Assembly: GCA_963725155.1 (NCBI GenBank)
Contig: CAVRXU010000001.1
Location: 1-64,000 of the forward strand
Direction of reading: 5' to 3'
Source of the DNA: DATDAH01 sp963725155
GTDB taxonomy: Bacteria; Actinomycetota; Acidimicrobiia; Acidimicrobiales; DATDAH01
Length of the DNA: 64,000 nt
Position 1 is the stretch's first letter. Every line of letters begins with the position of its first letter. Below, in pieces: positions 8,744 through 16,234 of this stretch. A model generated the notes under the pieces. The model had not been told where the DNA came from and made no database searches. It saw nothing but the letters and a program-made list of their open reading frames with translations. The translations under genes were made by a program, and so were the position numbers.

Positions 8744-9034
8744 TCAGCTGAGGCCGAGCACCGTGGTCAGGGCATCGTCGACCGCCCACATCTCGGCTGG
8801 CGCCGTCGGTTCCACGTCTCCTGCTCCCGGGTAGTCGCGGTGGTCAGAGGCGTTCGGCGCGCCCGGGCGCCGGGAGCGACTTGCGGCAGCGCGGGCCAGT
8901 CGACCCGCCAGCTCAGCCTGGCTCACCGCTTCGGTGGTCATCGGCATTGGCACCGCCCACTCGTACCAGGCGCTCCACTCGCCGCTCCTATCGACGCCGA
9001 AGAGCAAGATGACCTGCTGGCGTGGATCGAACAT
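8744..9034 (-). CDS. Hypothetical protein
   Basis: 96 residues, MFDPRQQVILLFGVDRSGEW then SAWYEWAVPMPMTTEAVSQA. The N-terminal half has natural composition and a beta-then-helix pattern; the middle is Arg/Ser/Pro-rich and the C-terminus helical (WAVDDALTTVLGLS). It lies 33 bp downstream of the antiporter gene on the same strand. No family recognised. Retained because no better frame covers the segment, but coding status is only moderately likely. Confidence 0.45.
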   Translation of the reverse strand: MFDPRQQVILLFGVDRSGEWSAWYEWAVPMPMTTEAVSQAELAGRLARAAASRSRRPGAPNASDHRDYPGAGDVEPTAPAEMWAVDDALTTVLGLS

Positions 9035-9067
9035 GAACAGCAGAGGGCCGAGCGACCGATCAAGGTG

Positions 9068-10213
9068 TCAGTGCAGGCTCCGTCGCCTGACCCGCGTGGT
9101 GGTGACCGTCTCGAGTTCTGGCACATCCGCGGGCCCGGTCGCGAGTCGCCGCCCGTACCAGGTGGCAAGCGGACCCGAGCTGAGGCCGTGGGCGACGACC
9201 GAGAGAAGGATCGTCCAGGTCGTGACTTCGGCCAGGTCATGGGCGAGGCTCTGGCCGCCGAGCGCGTCGAACGCGATGAGCGTGAAGACCACCGAGGCGA
9301 GGCCGCGAGGCCCGAACCAACCGATGAACCCGACGGTATCGACGCGGAGGCGACCCCCAATCAGCGCGATAGCCACCGGTAGCATCCGCACGACGGTGAG
9401 GCTGATGACGGCGTAGACGACGGGTCGAACGTGCACCCCGGCCGTCAGGATCGGCCCCACGAACGCGGCACCGAAGATGACCCACACGACGAACGAAGAG
9501 AACAGGCCGACGGTGTCGGTGAACTCGGTGGCTGTCGTGAGCTCGCCCCGGCTGACCGTACCGAACACGAGCCCGGCGACGAAGGCAGCGACGAACCCGT
9601 TTCCCGAATAGTTCACCGCGGTTCCGTAGGCGACGAAGGACAGGCTCAGTACGACGAGTTGGTCCGACATGGTGGTGCTCCACCCGGCGTCGTGAGCGCG
9701 CCGGACCAACCATCCCCCGGCTCCCCCGACGGCGATGCCGATCGCCGCACCGCGCGCGAGCTCGAAGAACGCATCAGCGGCCCACCCTTGCTCGGCGACG
9801 CCGGCGACGACAACGGCGAGCAGGACGGTCACGAACGGCGTGGCGATGCCGTCGTTGAGGCCGCTTTCGATGTTGAGGGCGCGGCGGATGCGGGCCGGCA
9901 CGGCCGGGTTGGTGACCACGGCGACGCCGAGGGCGGCGTCGGTGGGCGCCAGGATGGCACCGACGAGCCCTGCCTGGGGCCACGAGAGGGAGGGAAGCAG
10001 GAGGTGCGCGGCGACAGCGCCCAGGGCGATGGTCAGCGGGAGACCGATGCCGAGAAGCCGGAGCGGGAGACCGACATCGCTTCGGGCCTGGCGCAGGTTC
10101 ACCGTCGATGCGTCGGCGAAAAGGATCAGCGCCAAGGTCAGCTCGGCGACGAGGCGGATGGTCTCGGTGGTCGGGTTGGCCGGCAGTACGTCGAGGAACC
10201 CGGCGCCCAGCAC
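9068..10213 (-). CDS. CPA1-type cation:proton antiporter, N-terminally shortened
   Basis: 381 residues from a GTG. Membrane segments follow the CPA1/NhaP plan, with AGLVGAILAPTDAALGVAVV and NIESGLNDGIATPFVTVLLA carrying the family's transport motifs (APTDAALG and the ESGLND block with its acidic pair). The last helices include GWFGPRGLASVVFTLIAFDA. It would exchange Na+ or K+ for H+. In-frame codons upstream of the GTG (APIVLVVAGAV) still match the first family helix, but no start codon or further helix exists before the gene at 10290, so the N-terminus appears to have been cut by rearrangement. Activity is doubtful. Confidence 0.8.
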   Translation of the reverse strand: MLGAGFLDVLPANPTTETIRLVAELTLALILFADASTVNLRQARSDVGLPLRLLGIGLPLTIALGAVAAHLLLPSLSWPQAGLVGAILAPTDAALGVAVVTNPAVPARIRRALNIESGLNDGIATPFVTVLLAVVVAGVAEQGWAADAFFELARGAAIGIAVGGAGGWLVRRAHDAGWSTTMSDQLVVLSLSFVAYGTAVNYSGNGFVAAFVAGLVFGTVSRGELTTATEFTDTVGLFSSFVVWVIFGAAFVGPILTAGVHVRPVVYAVISLTVVRMLPVAIALIGGRLRVDTVGFIGWFGPRGLASVVFTLIAFDALGGQSLAHDLAEVTTWTILLSVVAHGLSSGPLATWYGRRLATGPADVPELETVTTTRVRRRSLH

Positions 10214-10289
10214 GGCGCCGGCGACGACCAGGACGATCGGCGCGGTGCAGCGATGCGAGCCAGCATCGATCGTCGGCGGTCCAACCCGG

Positions 10290-10622
10290 GTGCTTGAGAC
10301 TCCGGGGGAGCGCAGACTCTCGGTCGTCCATCAGCGACATGACCGCCGCGTCGTCGAGCGAATCGACGGGGACAACCGCGAACTGCTGATGGTGCGGCTC
10401 GCCGCCCTCGCCGCGGTCGGCGCCCCGGTGTCGTCGTACTACTTGAACATCGCTGCGGCAGTCGACACCGACATGACGCTCGAAGACGCTAGAAGCGTCC
10501 TCATCACAATCGCGCCGATCGTCGGCGCGCCGAAGGTCGTGTCCGCCGCGGCAATGATCGCCGAGGCGCTGGGGATCGCCATCGCGATCGACGAAGCGAT
10601 CGCCGCGCACACCGCCCCGTGA
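10290..10622 (+). CDS. Carboxymuconolactone-decarboxylase-like small protein
   Basis: About 110 residues from a GTG; a later ATG at 10389 would remove conserved residues (RIDGDNRELLMVRLAALAAV). The core GAPVSSYYLNIAAAV and TLEDARSVLITIAPIVG then KVVSAAAMIAEALGIAIAID fits a short actinobacterial CMD-like group with no catalytic cysteines. The all-helical fold is probably a homo-oligomer; enzymatic activity is not expected. No ribosome-binding site is evident, and the 5' end abuts the truncated antiporter, so the original start may have been lost. A fragment of a paralogue lies at 5233-5367. Confidence 0.6.
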   Translation: MLETPGERRLSVVHQRHDRRVVERIDGDNRELLMVRLAALAAVGAPVSSYYLNIAAAVDTDMTLEDARSVLITIAPIVGAPKVVSAAAMIAEALGIAIAIDEAIAAHTAP

Positions 10623-10660
10623 TGCTAATAACAGTAGAAATCTGGTCGTCTGGGCATGGA

Positions 10661-10694
10661 AGAGGCCCTCCTCGATGTCTCGAACAGGGCCTCT
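10661..10694. terminator. Hairpin beside tRNA 3'-half
   Basis: Inverted repeat with 9-bp perfect arms (AGAGGCCCT and AGGGCCTCT) and a 16-base loop. It lies just past the CCA end of the tRNA-like half at 10711-10760. A similar hairpin stands in the same place beside the intact initiator tRNA at 21957-21986. Probably a terminator carried along with the tRNA end. Confidence 0.55.
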
Positions 10695-10710
10695 GACCAG
10701 GTACTTCAGT

Positions 10711-10760
10711 TGGTGGCGGGGGGCGGATTTGAACCGCCGACCTTCGGGTTGGAAGCCCGA
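10711..10760 (-). other. tRNA 3'-half (possible att site)
   Basis: On the minus strand this reads as the 3' part of a tRNA: an anticodon arm TCGGG, loop CTTCCAA, CCCGA; variable loop AGGTC; a fully paired T-arm; acceptor strand and CCA. The anticodon would be UCC. Upstream sequence has no D-arm and no strand to pair with the acceptor, so it is not a working gene. It matches the initiator tRNA at 21993-22069 except in the anticodon, T-stem pairs and one flanking base. Such 3' halves are typical of the far end of tRNA-targeted integrative elements. Confidence 0.65.
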
Positions 10761-11097
10761 TTGTCTTGGTCCCATTGCATCCAATTCCGTACCAGAATGT
10801 ACCGCTGACCTGGGCCTTCTCGAATATGGGGTTCTGGTCTGTACCTACTTATATCACGTGATACCAGCCCGTAGAGTAGAAGAAGTGTAGAAGATCGGTG
10901 GCGAAGAGGAAGGCGTCGGACCGCTTCCAGCGCACCGCCGGCTCCGAGTCCAGCGTCCCCGGCGAACCTCGTCTCGCTCCGGGGGTTGGTGACGTCAGGG
11001 TGACCTTCGGGTTCACACCGCGACCGCTCGAAACGAGCTCCCCCGCTCGTCGTCAACGACGAGCGGGCCCTCGGCAGACCTCGTAGCGTCGGGCGGC
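10761..11097. other. Gene-poor stretch with 12-bp palindrome
   Basis: No convincing gene. The segment is less GC-rich than its surroundings at 10820-10890 and holds a perfect palindrome TATCACGTGATA at 10852-10863, possibly an operator or integration-related site. An open frame from GTG 10898 (MAKRKASDRFQRTAGSESSV) has a start resembling integrase or small DNA-binding proteins, but then loses any protein-like pattern, so it may be a decayed gene end. Upstream region of the HD/LuxR gene at 11098. Confidence 0.5.
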
Positions 11098-12675
11098 ATG
11101 GACGGTTCGCCGCGACTTGGCGACGTTCGACTGGCTGAACTGGTCGCGGCGCTGTCACTCGGCATCGACCTCGGCTTCGGACAGCCCATGGAGCACGTGC
11201 TGCGCCAGTGCCTCATCGCCCTGCGGATCGCCGAGCTCATGGGCCTCGACGCCGAGACGAAGGCCGCGGTCTACTACACCGCGCTGCTCGTGAACGTCGG
11301 GTGCCACTCCGACGCCCACGAGCAGGCGAAGTGGTTCGGCGACGACATCGCCCTGAAGTCGACGAAGTTCGACTACGAGCCTCGGTCCGCGAGGGAAGCG
11401 CTCGCCATGATGCGCATGCTCGGCGCCGGGAACCCTCCGCTGCACCGCCTACGGACCGGGTTCGAGTTCGCAGTCTCTGGCTGGCACGACGTGGAGGACA
11501 CGCTGGCCCAGCACGCTCGGTTGGCTCGACAGCTGGCCGAAGCGCTCTGCCTCCCTGAGCAGGTAGGTCTGTCCCTGGCCGGCTCGTACGAGCGTTGGGA
11601 CGGCAAGGGTTGGCCGGGCGAGGTCGCCGGTGACGCCGTCCCGGTCGCATCACGCATCGCCCAGCTCGCCGAATACGTCGAGGTGGCCCACCGATCCGGT
11701 GGCCTGCCTGCCGCCCGCGCCGTGGCGGAGCGCCGATCGGGCACGCAGTTCGACCCGGACATCGTCACGTCCCTGTGCGACAACACCACTCAAGTCCTGT
11801 GTGACCTCGAAGGGGCGGGTTCCTGGAAGGCCGTGATCGACGCCGAACCATCGCTCACCGTCGTTCTGTCCGGCGACGAGGTGCCACGGGCCCTCCGGGC
11901 GATCGCCGAGTTCGTGGACCTCAAGTCGCCGTACATGCTCGGCCACTCGCTGGCCGTTGCCGAGCTTGCTGCGGGCGCCGGCCACCGGCTCGGTCTCCCC
12001 GAGGCCGACGTCGAGACCCTGCACCGGGCGGGGCTCGTGCACGAGTTCGGCCGTCTGGGTGTCTCGAACTCCATATGGGACAAGCCGGGGCCGTTGGGCG
12101 TCGGTGAGTGGGAACGAGTGCGCCTGCACCCGTACTACGCCGAGCGGATGCTCCAGCAATCCGAGGCACTCGCCCCGCTGGCCCGCATCGTCGTGCAGCA
12201 GCGGGAGCGGCTCGACGGTTCGGGCTATCCCCGCGGATTGCCCGGATCGGCGATCTCACCGTCGGCTCGCGTTCTCGGAGCCGCCGACGCCTACCAGGCG
12301 ATGCGGGAGGAACGGCCCTACCGCCGCGCCCTTGCACCTGACGCAGCGGCGGTCGCGCTGCGGGCCGCCGTGACGGCTGGGCACCTCGACGCCGATGCGG
12401 TTGACGCCGTGCTCACCGTCGCCGGCCACCGGGTTCTCCGGCGCCGCGAGGGGCCGGCCGGGCTGACCGCCCGAGAGGTCGACGTGCTCAAGCTCCTCGC
12501 CCTCGGGCTATCGAACAAGCAGATCGCGGCCCGGCTCGTGATCTCCCCCAAGACGGCCGGCAACCACATCGAGCACATCTACACGAAGATCGGTGCGTCC
12601 AGCCGAGCTGGCGCGGGGCTCTTCGCCATGCAGCAGGGACTTCTCCCCGAGGAGGGCTTCCCGGGCGGACCGTGA
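11098..12675 (+). CDS. HD-GYP-like protein with C-terminal LuxR HTH
   Basis: 525 residues. Two tandem HD-GYP-like helical modules (about 25-225 and 240-450) precede a LuxR/GerE helix-turn-helix (about 460-520: LTAREVDVLKLLALGLSNKQ, then VISPKTAGNHIEHIYTKIGA). In the second module the usual HDIGK is HEFGRLGV and the HHE..DGSGYP block is QQRERLDGSGYPRGL; in the first, WDGKGWP survives without an intact HD pair. Metal ligands are therefore incomplete, so the modules may sense a ligand rather than cleave cyclic di-GMP. Probably a one-component transcription regulator, perhaps of the hydrolase gene 80 bp downstream. Confidence 0.8.
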   Translation: MDGSPRLGDVRLAELVAALSLGIDLGFGQPMEHVLRQCLIALRIAELMGLDAETKAAVYYTALLVNVGCHSDAHEQAKWFGDDIALKSTKFDYEPRSAREALAMMRMLGAGNPPLHRLRTGFEFAVSGWHDVEDTLAQHARLARQLAEALCLPEQVGLSLAGSYERWDGKGWPGEVAGDAVPVASRIAQLAEYVEVAHRSGGLPAARAVAERRSGTQFDPDIVTSLCDNTTQVLCDLEGAGSWKAVIDAEPSLTVVLSGDEVPRALRAIAEFVDLKSPYMLGHSLAVAELAAGAGHRLGLPEADVETLHRAGLVHEFGRLGVSNSIWDKPGPLGVGEWERVRLHPYYAERMLQQSEALAPLARIVVQQRERLDGSGYPRGLPGSAISPSARVLGAADAYQAMREERPYRRALAPDAAAVALRAAVTAGHLDADAVDAVLTVAGHRVLRRREGPAGLTAREVDVLKLLALGLSNKQIAARLVISPKTAGNHIEHIYTKIGASSRAGAGLFAMQQGLLPEEGFPGGP

Positions 12676-12755
12676 CGAAAAATGGGGTGAACCCCTCATG
12701 ACGACCTGCACCCTTCCAGCGCACGATCAGGGGGACCTCTGGAAGGGAGATCACC

Positions 12756-13610
12756 ATGACCGCCACCGCAACCATCACCGAACGGGGCGCCCGACTCGTC
12801 CGCGCCAACGGCATCGACATCGCCTACGTGGACGCAGGTGACGGTCCGCCACTTGTCTTGCTTCACGGCGGGCTCGTGTCCACCGGACCGCTGTGGGCGG
12901 AGAGCCCGGTCGCCTACGTGCGGCACATGGCGACGCTGGCCAAGCACTTCCGTGTCATCGCTCCCGACACTCGCGGCAGCGGCGCCACGGCGCACAACGA
13001 CGGCGGGGCGTCGTTCTCGGTCCTCGCCGATGACGTACTCGCGCTCATCGACGCCCTCGGCCTCGACCGACCTACGGTCGCCGGGTTCTCCGAAGGCGCC
13101 GCCACCGCCACCGTGCTCGCCATCCGCGAGCCGGAGGCGGTTCGTGCCGTTGCCGCCCACGCGGGCTACGACATCTTCAACCCGGACGCGCCGGTCTTCC
13201 AGATGGGTCGAATGATCTTCGGCGGCAGTCCGGAGGCGACCGAGGCCGATCCTGATGCCGCGGAGCGCGCTTTCCAGGAGATGCCGCCGATGGCGGCCAC
13301 GTTCGCGCTGATGAAGGCCGACTACGACAGCGCCCAGGGCGACGGCCATTGGCGGGAGTACTTGCGCCTTTTCTTCGACCGGGCCACCCGTTCGCCGGGC
13401 TACACCGTCGACGATTTCCGCTCAATCACCGCGCCGACGCTGATCCTCACCGGAGATCGTGACCACTTCTGCTCGGTCGAGGAAGGGGCCGCTGCGTTCC
13501 GTGCCCTCCCCAACGGCGAGTTGGCGATCCTCCCCGACACCGAGCATGTCATCACCGAGGCGGTCGTGGACCTGACGGTCGACTTCCTCCTCCGTCACGC
13601 CGGGGAGTGA
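12756..13610 (+). CDS. Alpha/beta hydrolase
   Basis: 284 residues; AGGGAG lies about eight bases upstream of the ATG. Typical order: oxyanion motif LLHGG (about residues 34-38), nucleophile elbow GFSEG (about 109-113), acid in the TGDRDHF segment (about 230), and histidine in TEHVI (about 266). Closest in pattern to the soluble proline iminopeptidase/haloperoxidase-like group. Cytoplasmic esterase or related hydrolase; substrate not predictable. It follows the HD/LuxR regulator and may be its target. Confidence 0.82.
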   Translation: MTATATITERGARLVRANGIDIAYVDAGDGPPLVLLHGGLVSTGPLWAESPVAYVRHMATLAKHFRVIAPDTRGSGATAHNDGGASFSVLADDVLALIDALGLDRPTVAGFSEGAATATVLAIREPEAVRAVAAHAGYDIFNPDAPVFQMGRMIFGGSPEATEADPDAAERAFQEMPPMAATFALMKADYDSAQGDGHWREYLRLFFDRATRSPGYTVDDFRSITAPTLILTGDRDHFCSVEEGAAAFRALPNGELAILPDTEHVITEAVVDLTVDFLLRHAGE

Positions 13611-13621
13611 CCGGCAACGGT

Positions 13622-13915
13622 TCAGGTGCGGTCGTCGATGACCTCGAGGTCGAAGAACGTGGGTGGACCGTCGAGAAGTGGTGCCTGCTTCTCCGCGAAC
13701 GCCGCGGTCTCGGCCAGGCCGGAGTTCTCCATGGCCGATTCGTACGAGTCAAAGAACGCCAGGATGAGGTAGCGATCCGGGTCGTTCCGGTCGCGCGTGA
13801 TCAGCGAGCGTTCCAGTGTGCGCTTTCCTTCGCTGGCCGCGAAGTACTCGTCCGACAGCGCTTGGAGCTCGTCGAACTTCGATGTGTGGATCTCGATGAC
13901 TTGCAGGAATGCCAT
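13622..13915 (-). CDS. ABM-like dimeric alpha/beta barrel protein
   Basis: 97 residues: MAFLQVIEIHTSKFDELQAL, then RTLERSLITRDRNDPDRYLI and LAFFDSYESAMENSGLAETA. The beta-alpha-beta-beta pattern, with an aromatic-rich third strand followed by a helix, is that of antibiotic biosynthesis monooxygenase (ABM)/stress-responsive barrel proteins, which work as dimers. No cofactor ligand is evident. Convergent with the hydrolase gene (11 bp apart). Could be a cofactor-free monooxygenase or a simple stress protein. Confidence 0.65.
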   Translation of the reverse strand: MAFLQVIEIHTSKFDELQALSDEYFAASEGKRTLERSLITRDRNDPDRYLILAFFDSYESAMENSGLAETAAFAEKQAPLLDGPPTFFDLEVIDDRT

Positions 13916-13989
13916 GGTGTGCTCCCATCGTGGTTGGTCACCGGCTCAGTCCCGAGAAGCAGCAAAGCGTTACAGCCCTTCTGTCCGCC

Positions 13990-14114
13990 TCAGTAGACCG
14001 ACCAGCCGCAGTCGACTGCGAGGTGCTGTCCGGTGGTGAAGCTGGAGGCGTCGCTGGCCAGGAACACGACGGTGCCGTCGAGTTCGTCGATCCGGGCGGT
14101 TCGGCCCAGCGCAG
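13990..14114 (-). pseudogene. SDR oxidoreductase C-terminal remnant
   Basis: Reading minus from about 14114 to a TGA at 13990 gives ALGRTARIDELDGTVVFLAS, then the DASSFTTGQHLAVDCGWSVY end. This is the well-conserved C-terminus of short-chain dehydrogenases (LGR-G--DEL-G-V-FLASDASS--TGQ---VDGGW), with GG changed to CG. The upstream Rossmann and catalytic parts are absent, so it is only the last 40 or so codons of a lost gene. Confidence 0.7.
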
Positions 14115-14280
14115 TGTGGCCGCTGATCCTAGAGATGCGGATCGAGCTGCCCGTTGGATCCAGTCGTCGGCCCGCGAGGAGTCAACGGTCTTGAGCTGGG
14201 TCCCACGAACCGTGGCGCGCGGCGGGGGCCATCATCTCCCTCGCCGCGCCCCGTCCCCGCTGGGCCGGTCCTGTGGCGGA

Positions 14281-14398
14281 TCAGCCGCGCTTGGCGTAGT
14301 GCTGGCCCCGCACCAGTCGATCACGACGGCGGGCTCGTCGCCGATGACCCAGCCGTCGTGGCCGCCGGGGAGTGAGGTCACGTCGCCGGGCCCGCCAC
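14281..14398 (-). pseudogene. Cupin C-terminal remnant, frameshifted
   Basis: Minus-strand reading gives GPGDVTSLPGGHDGWVIGDE then PAVVIDW, followed after a frame change near 14310 by GQHYAKRG and a TGA at 14281. This matches the C-terminus of small cupins (GPGDV--IPPGHDAWVVGDEP, ending in YAK). The N-terminal half is missing. Together with the SDR remnant it fills most of a 500-bp stretch with no intact gene. Confidence 0.6.
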
Positions 14399-14427
14399 AC
14401 GATGCCGTGGTCGGGCACAGTTGGGCT

Positions 14428-15735
14428 GTGGCGGACCTTCCGGAGTCGGGATTCCGGCGAGGGATCCGCCTGGCGGGCCTCCCTGCAGGGCACGCGATCC
14501 GCGCCGCGGCCGGCCTCGGCAAGCGGATCGGCGGACGACCGGCCGAGATCGTCACCGCCGAGGTGCAGACACGAACCGCCGCGCAGCTGTTCCAGGTGCT
14601 GGGCGAACTCAAAGGGGGCGCCCTCAAGCTCGGACAGGCCATGTCGGCCATGGAGGCCCTGCTCCCCGCCGAGCTCGCCGACCCCTACCGCCAGGCCCTC
14701 ACCCGCCTCCAGGAGGCCGCACCGCCGCTCCCCGCCCACACCGTCCACCAGGTCCTCGCCGAGTCGATCGGATCGGACTGGCGGGACCGGTTCCGGACCT
14801 TCCACGACCTTCCCGTCGCCGCCGCCAGCATCGGCCAGGTCCACCGAGCCGTGTGGCACGACGGCACCGACGTCGCGGTCAAGATCCAGTACCCCGGCGT
14901 CGCCGAAGCCATGGCCAGCGACCTCCGCCAACTCGACCGCGCCCTGCCGTTCATGCGCCTCGGCGCTCCCGCCCTCGACGCACGGTCACTCCTGAGAAAC
15001 CTGCACGAACGTCTCGCTGAAGAGCTCGACTACCTCCGAGAAGCGGACGCCCAGCGCGCCTTCGCGACGGCCTACAGCGATGACCCCGACATCGTCGTGC
15101 CCGCGGTGATCGAGACGAGCGACCGGGTCCTGATCACGGCGTGGGTCGACGGGACGCCCCTGGCCCGAGTGATCTCCTCCGGGACCGCGGAGGAGCGCAA
15201 CCGCGCCGGCGGGCACCTGGTCCGACTGTTCCTCTCCAGTCCGTCACTGGTCGGGCGGATCCACGGCGACCCGCACCCCGGCAACTTCCGCCTCCTCGAC
15301 GATGGCCGCCTGGCTGTGCTCGACTTCGGTTCGACCGAGCCGCTCGCCGTTGGATGGCCGCCGGGGCTCGGCCGGCTCATGCGGGCCGGTCGAGACCGAG
15401 ACGCGAAGCGCCTCCTCGGCGAGGCCGTCGCGGCCGGTCTGCTCCGACCTGACGACGTTGACACCGCCGAGCTCCTCAAGATCCTGGACCCCTGGTTCGA
15501 GCCGCTCCGAACCGAGGCGTTCCACTTCGGACGGCCCTGGTTGCAGCGGGAGGTCCGCGTCTGGTCGAACCCTCGAAGCACTGCATCTCGGCTCCAACGC
15601 AAAGTCCGGGTCCCCGCTGAACACCTCCTCGTCCAGCGCGTCGCGTTCGGCCTGCTCGGGGTCCTGACCTCCCTCGACGCCACCGTCGCCGTCCGACGCG
15701 AGGCAGAGCAGTGGATCCCTCGTCTCCTCGACTGA
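14428..15735 (+). CDS. ABC1/UbiB family atypical kinase
   Basis: 435 residues from the GTG in MADLPESGFRRG; the frame is open for over 500 bases upstream but that part covers remnants on the other strand. Diagnostic ABC1 features: KxGQ motif in ELKGGALKLGQAMS (about 60-73), Ala-rich loop AAASIGQVHRA (about 131-141) replacing the kinase Gly loop, VAVKIQYPG with the ATP-binding Lys (about 152), ELDYLREAD, HGDPHPGNF, and LDFGS. The family (UbiB/COQ8) has ATPase activity linked to isoprenoid quinone or lipid handling. Actinobacteria use menaquinone, so the precise role here is unknown. Confidence 0.88.
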   Translation: MADLPESGFRRGIRLAGLPAGHAIRAAAGLGKRIGGRPAEIVTAEVQTRTAAQLFQVLGELKGGALKLGQAMSAMEALLPAELADPYRQALTRLQEAAPPLPAHTVHQVLAESIGSDWRDRFRTFHDLPVAAASIGQVHRAVWHDGTDVAVKIQYPGVAEAMASDLRQLDRALPFMRLGAPALDARSLLRNLHERLAEELDYLREADAQRAFATAYSDDPDIVVPAVIETSDRVLITAWVDGTPLARVISSGTAEERNRAGGHLVRLFLSSPSLVGRIHGDPHPGNFRLLDDGRLAVLDFGSTEPLAVGWPPGLGRLMRAGRDRDAKRLLGEAVAAGLLRPDDVDTAELLKILDPWFEPLRTEAFHFGRPWLQREVRVWSNPRSTASRLQRKVRVPAEHLLVQRVAFGLLGVLTSLDATVAVRREAEQWIPRLLD

Positions 15736-15757
15736 GGAACCACGCTTGCGTTCTGCA

Positions 15758-15778
15758 ATGATTGCTACATGCAATCAT
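15758..15778 (+). promoter_or_regulatory. MarR-type operator overlapping start codon
   Basis: Perfect inverted repeat: ATGATTGC and GCAATCAT separated by TACAT. The MarR gene's ATG (15769) lies inside it. ATTGC-5-GCAAT resembles the TTGC-n5-GCAA consensus of MarR operators. No Shine-Dalgarno is visible, so the mRNA may be leaderless and binding here would block initiation directly. Confidence 0.65.
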
Positions 15779-16233
15779 CAGTGGACGAGGTCACTGACGC
15801 CGTCCTGACCGCATCTCGCGTGCTCGTCGCCATCGCGGCGGCGTCCCTGGCGCCACTCGAGGGTGAGGTCACGCTCACCCAGTACCGCACCCTGGTCGTC
15901 CTCCACAGCCGGGGACCGCAGACGTTGCAGCAGTTGGCCGACGAGCTCGAGGTGGTGCCGTCCAGCGCCACCCGCATGTGCGATCGGCTCGTCCGCAAGG
16001 ACCTGATCGAGCGGGGCAACCCTGAGGGCAACCGTCGTGAGGTCCAGCTGAGCATCGCGCCGGCTGGGGCGGCCATCGTGGCCCGCGTCGCTCGTGACCG
16101 GCGGCGTCAGCTGCGGCGCATCACCGACCGGATGCCCGAGCAGGCGCAGGCCGCGCTCGTGGACGCGCTTCAGGAGTTCTCCGCCGCGGCCGGCGAGATC
16201 CCTGAGAACCAGTGGTACCTCGGTTGGGAATGA
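15769..16233 (+). CDS. MarR family transcriptional regulator
   Basis: 154 residues. The winged helix (about 45-110) reads TLTQYRTLVVLHSRGPQTLQ, QLADELEVVPSSATRMCDRL and then an RKDLIERGNPEGNRREVQL wing with the Arg/Asp pattern of MarR proteins. Flanking helices provide dimerisation. The gene sits in a two-gene operon with a ClC-type channel whose ATG is one base beyond this stop (TGAGATG), so they are translationally coupled. Likely represses its own operon through the palindrome over its start codon. Confidence 0.88.
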   Translation: MQSSVDEVTDAVLTASRVLVAIAAASLAPLEGEVTLTQYRTLVVLHSRGPQTLQQLADELEVVPSSATRMCDRLVRKDLIERGNPEGNRREVQLSIAPAGAAIVARVARDRRRQLRRITDRMPEQAQAALVDALQEFSAAAGEIPENQWYLGWE

Positions 16234-16234
16234 G

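Noticed and set aside
10711..10784. Functional tRNA-Gly (UCC)
   Set aside because: The 3' half folds, but there is no D-arm or acceptor 5' strand upstream, so it cannot form a tRNA.
10898..11086. Small gene MAKRKASDRFQRT...
   Set aside because: Only the first dozen residues look like a protein start; the rest has no pattern and no homologous family is apparent.
13909..14427. Extended N-terminus of the ABC1 kinase
   Set aside because: The frame is open but covers SDR and cupin remnants on the other strand; family similarity starts near 14428.
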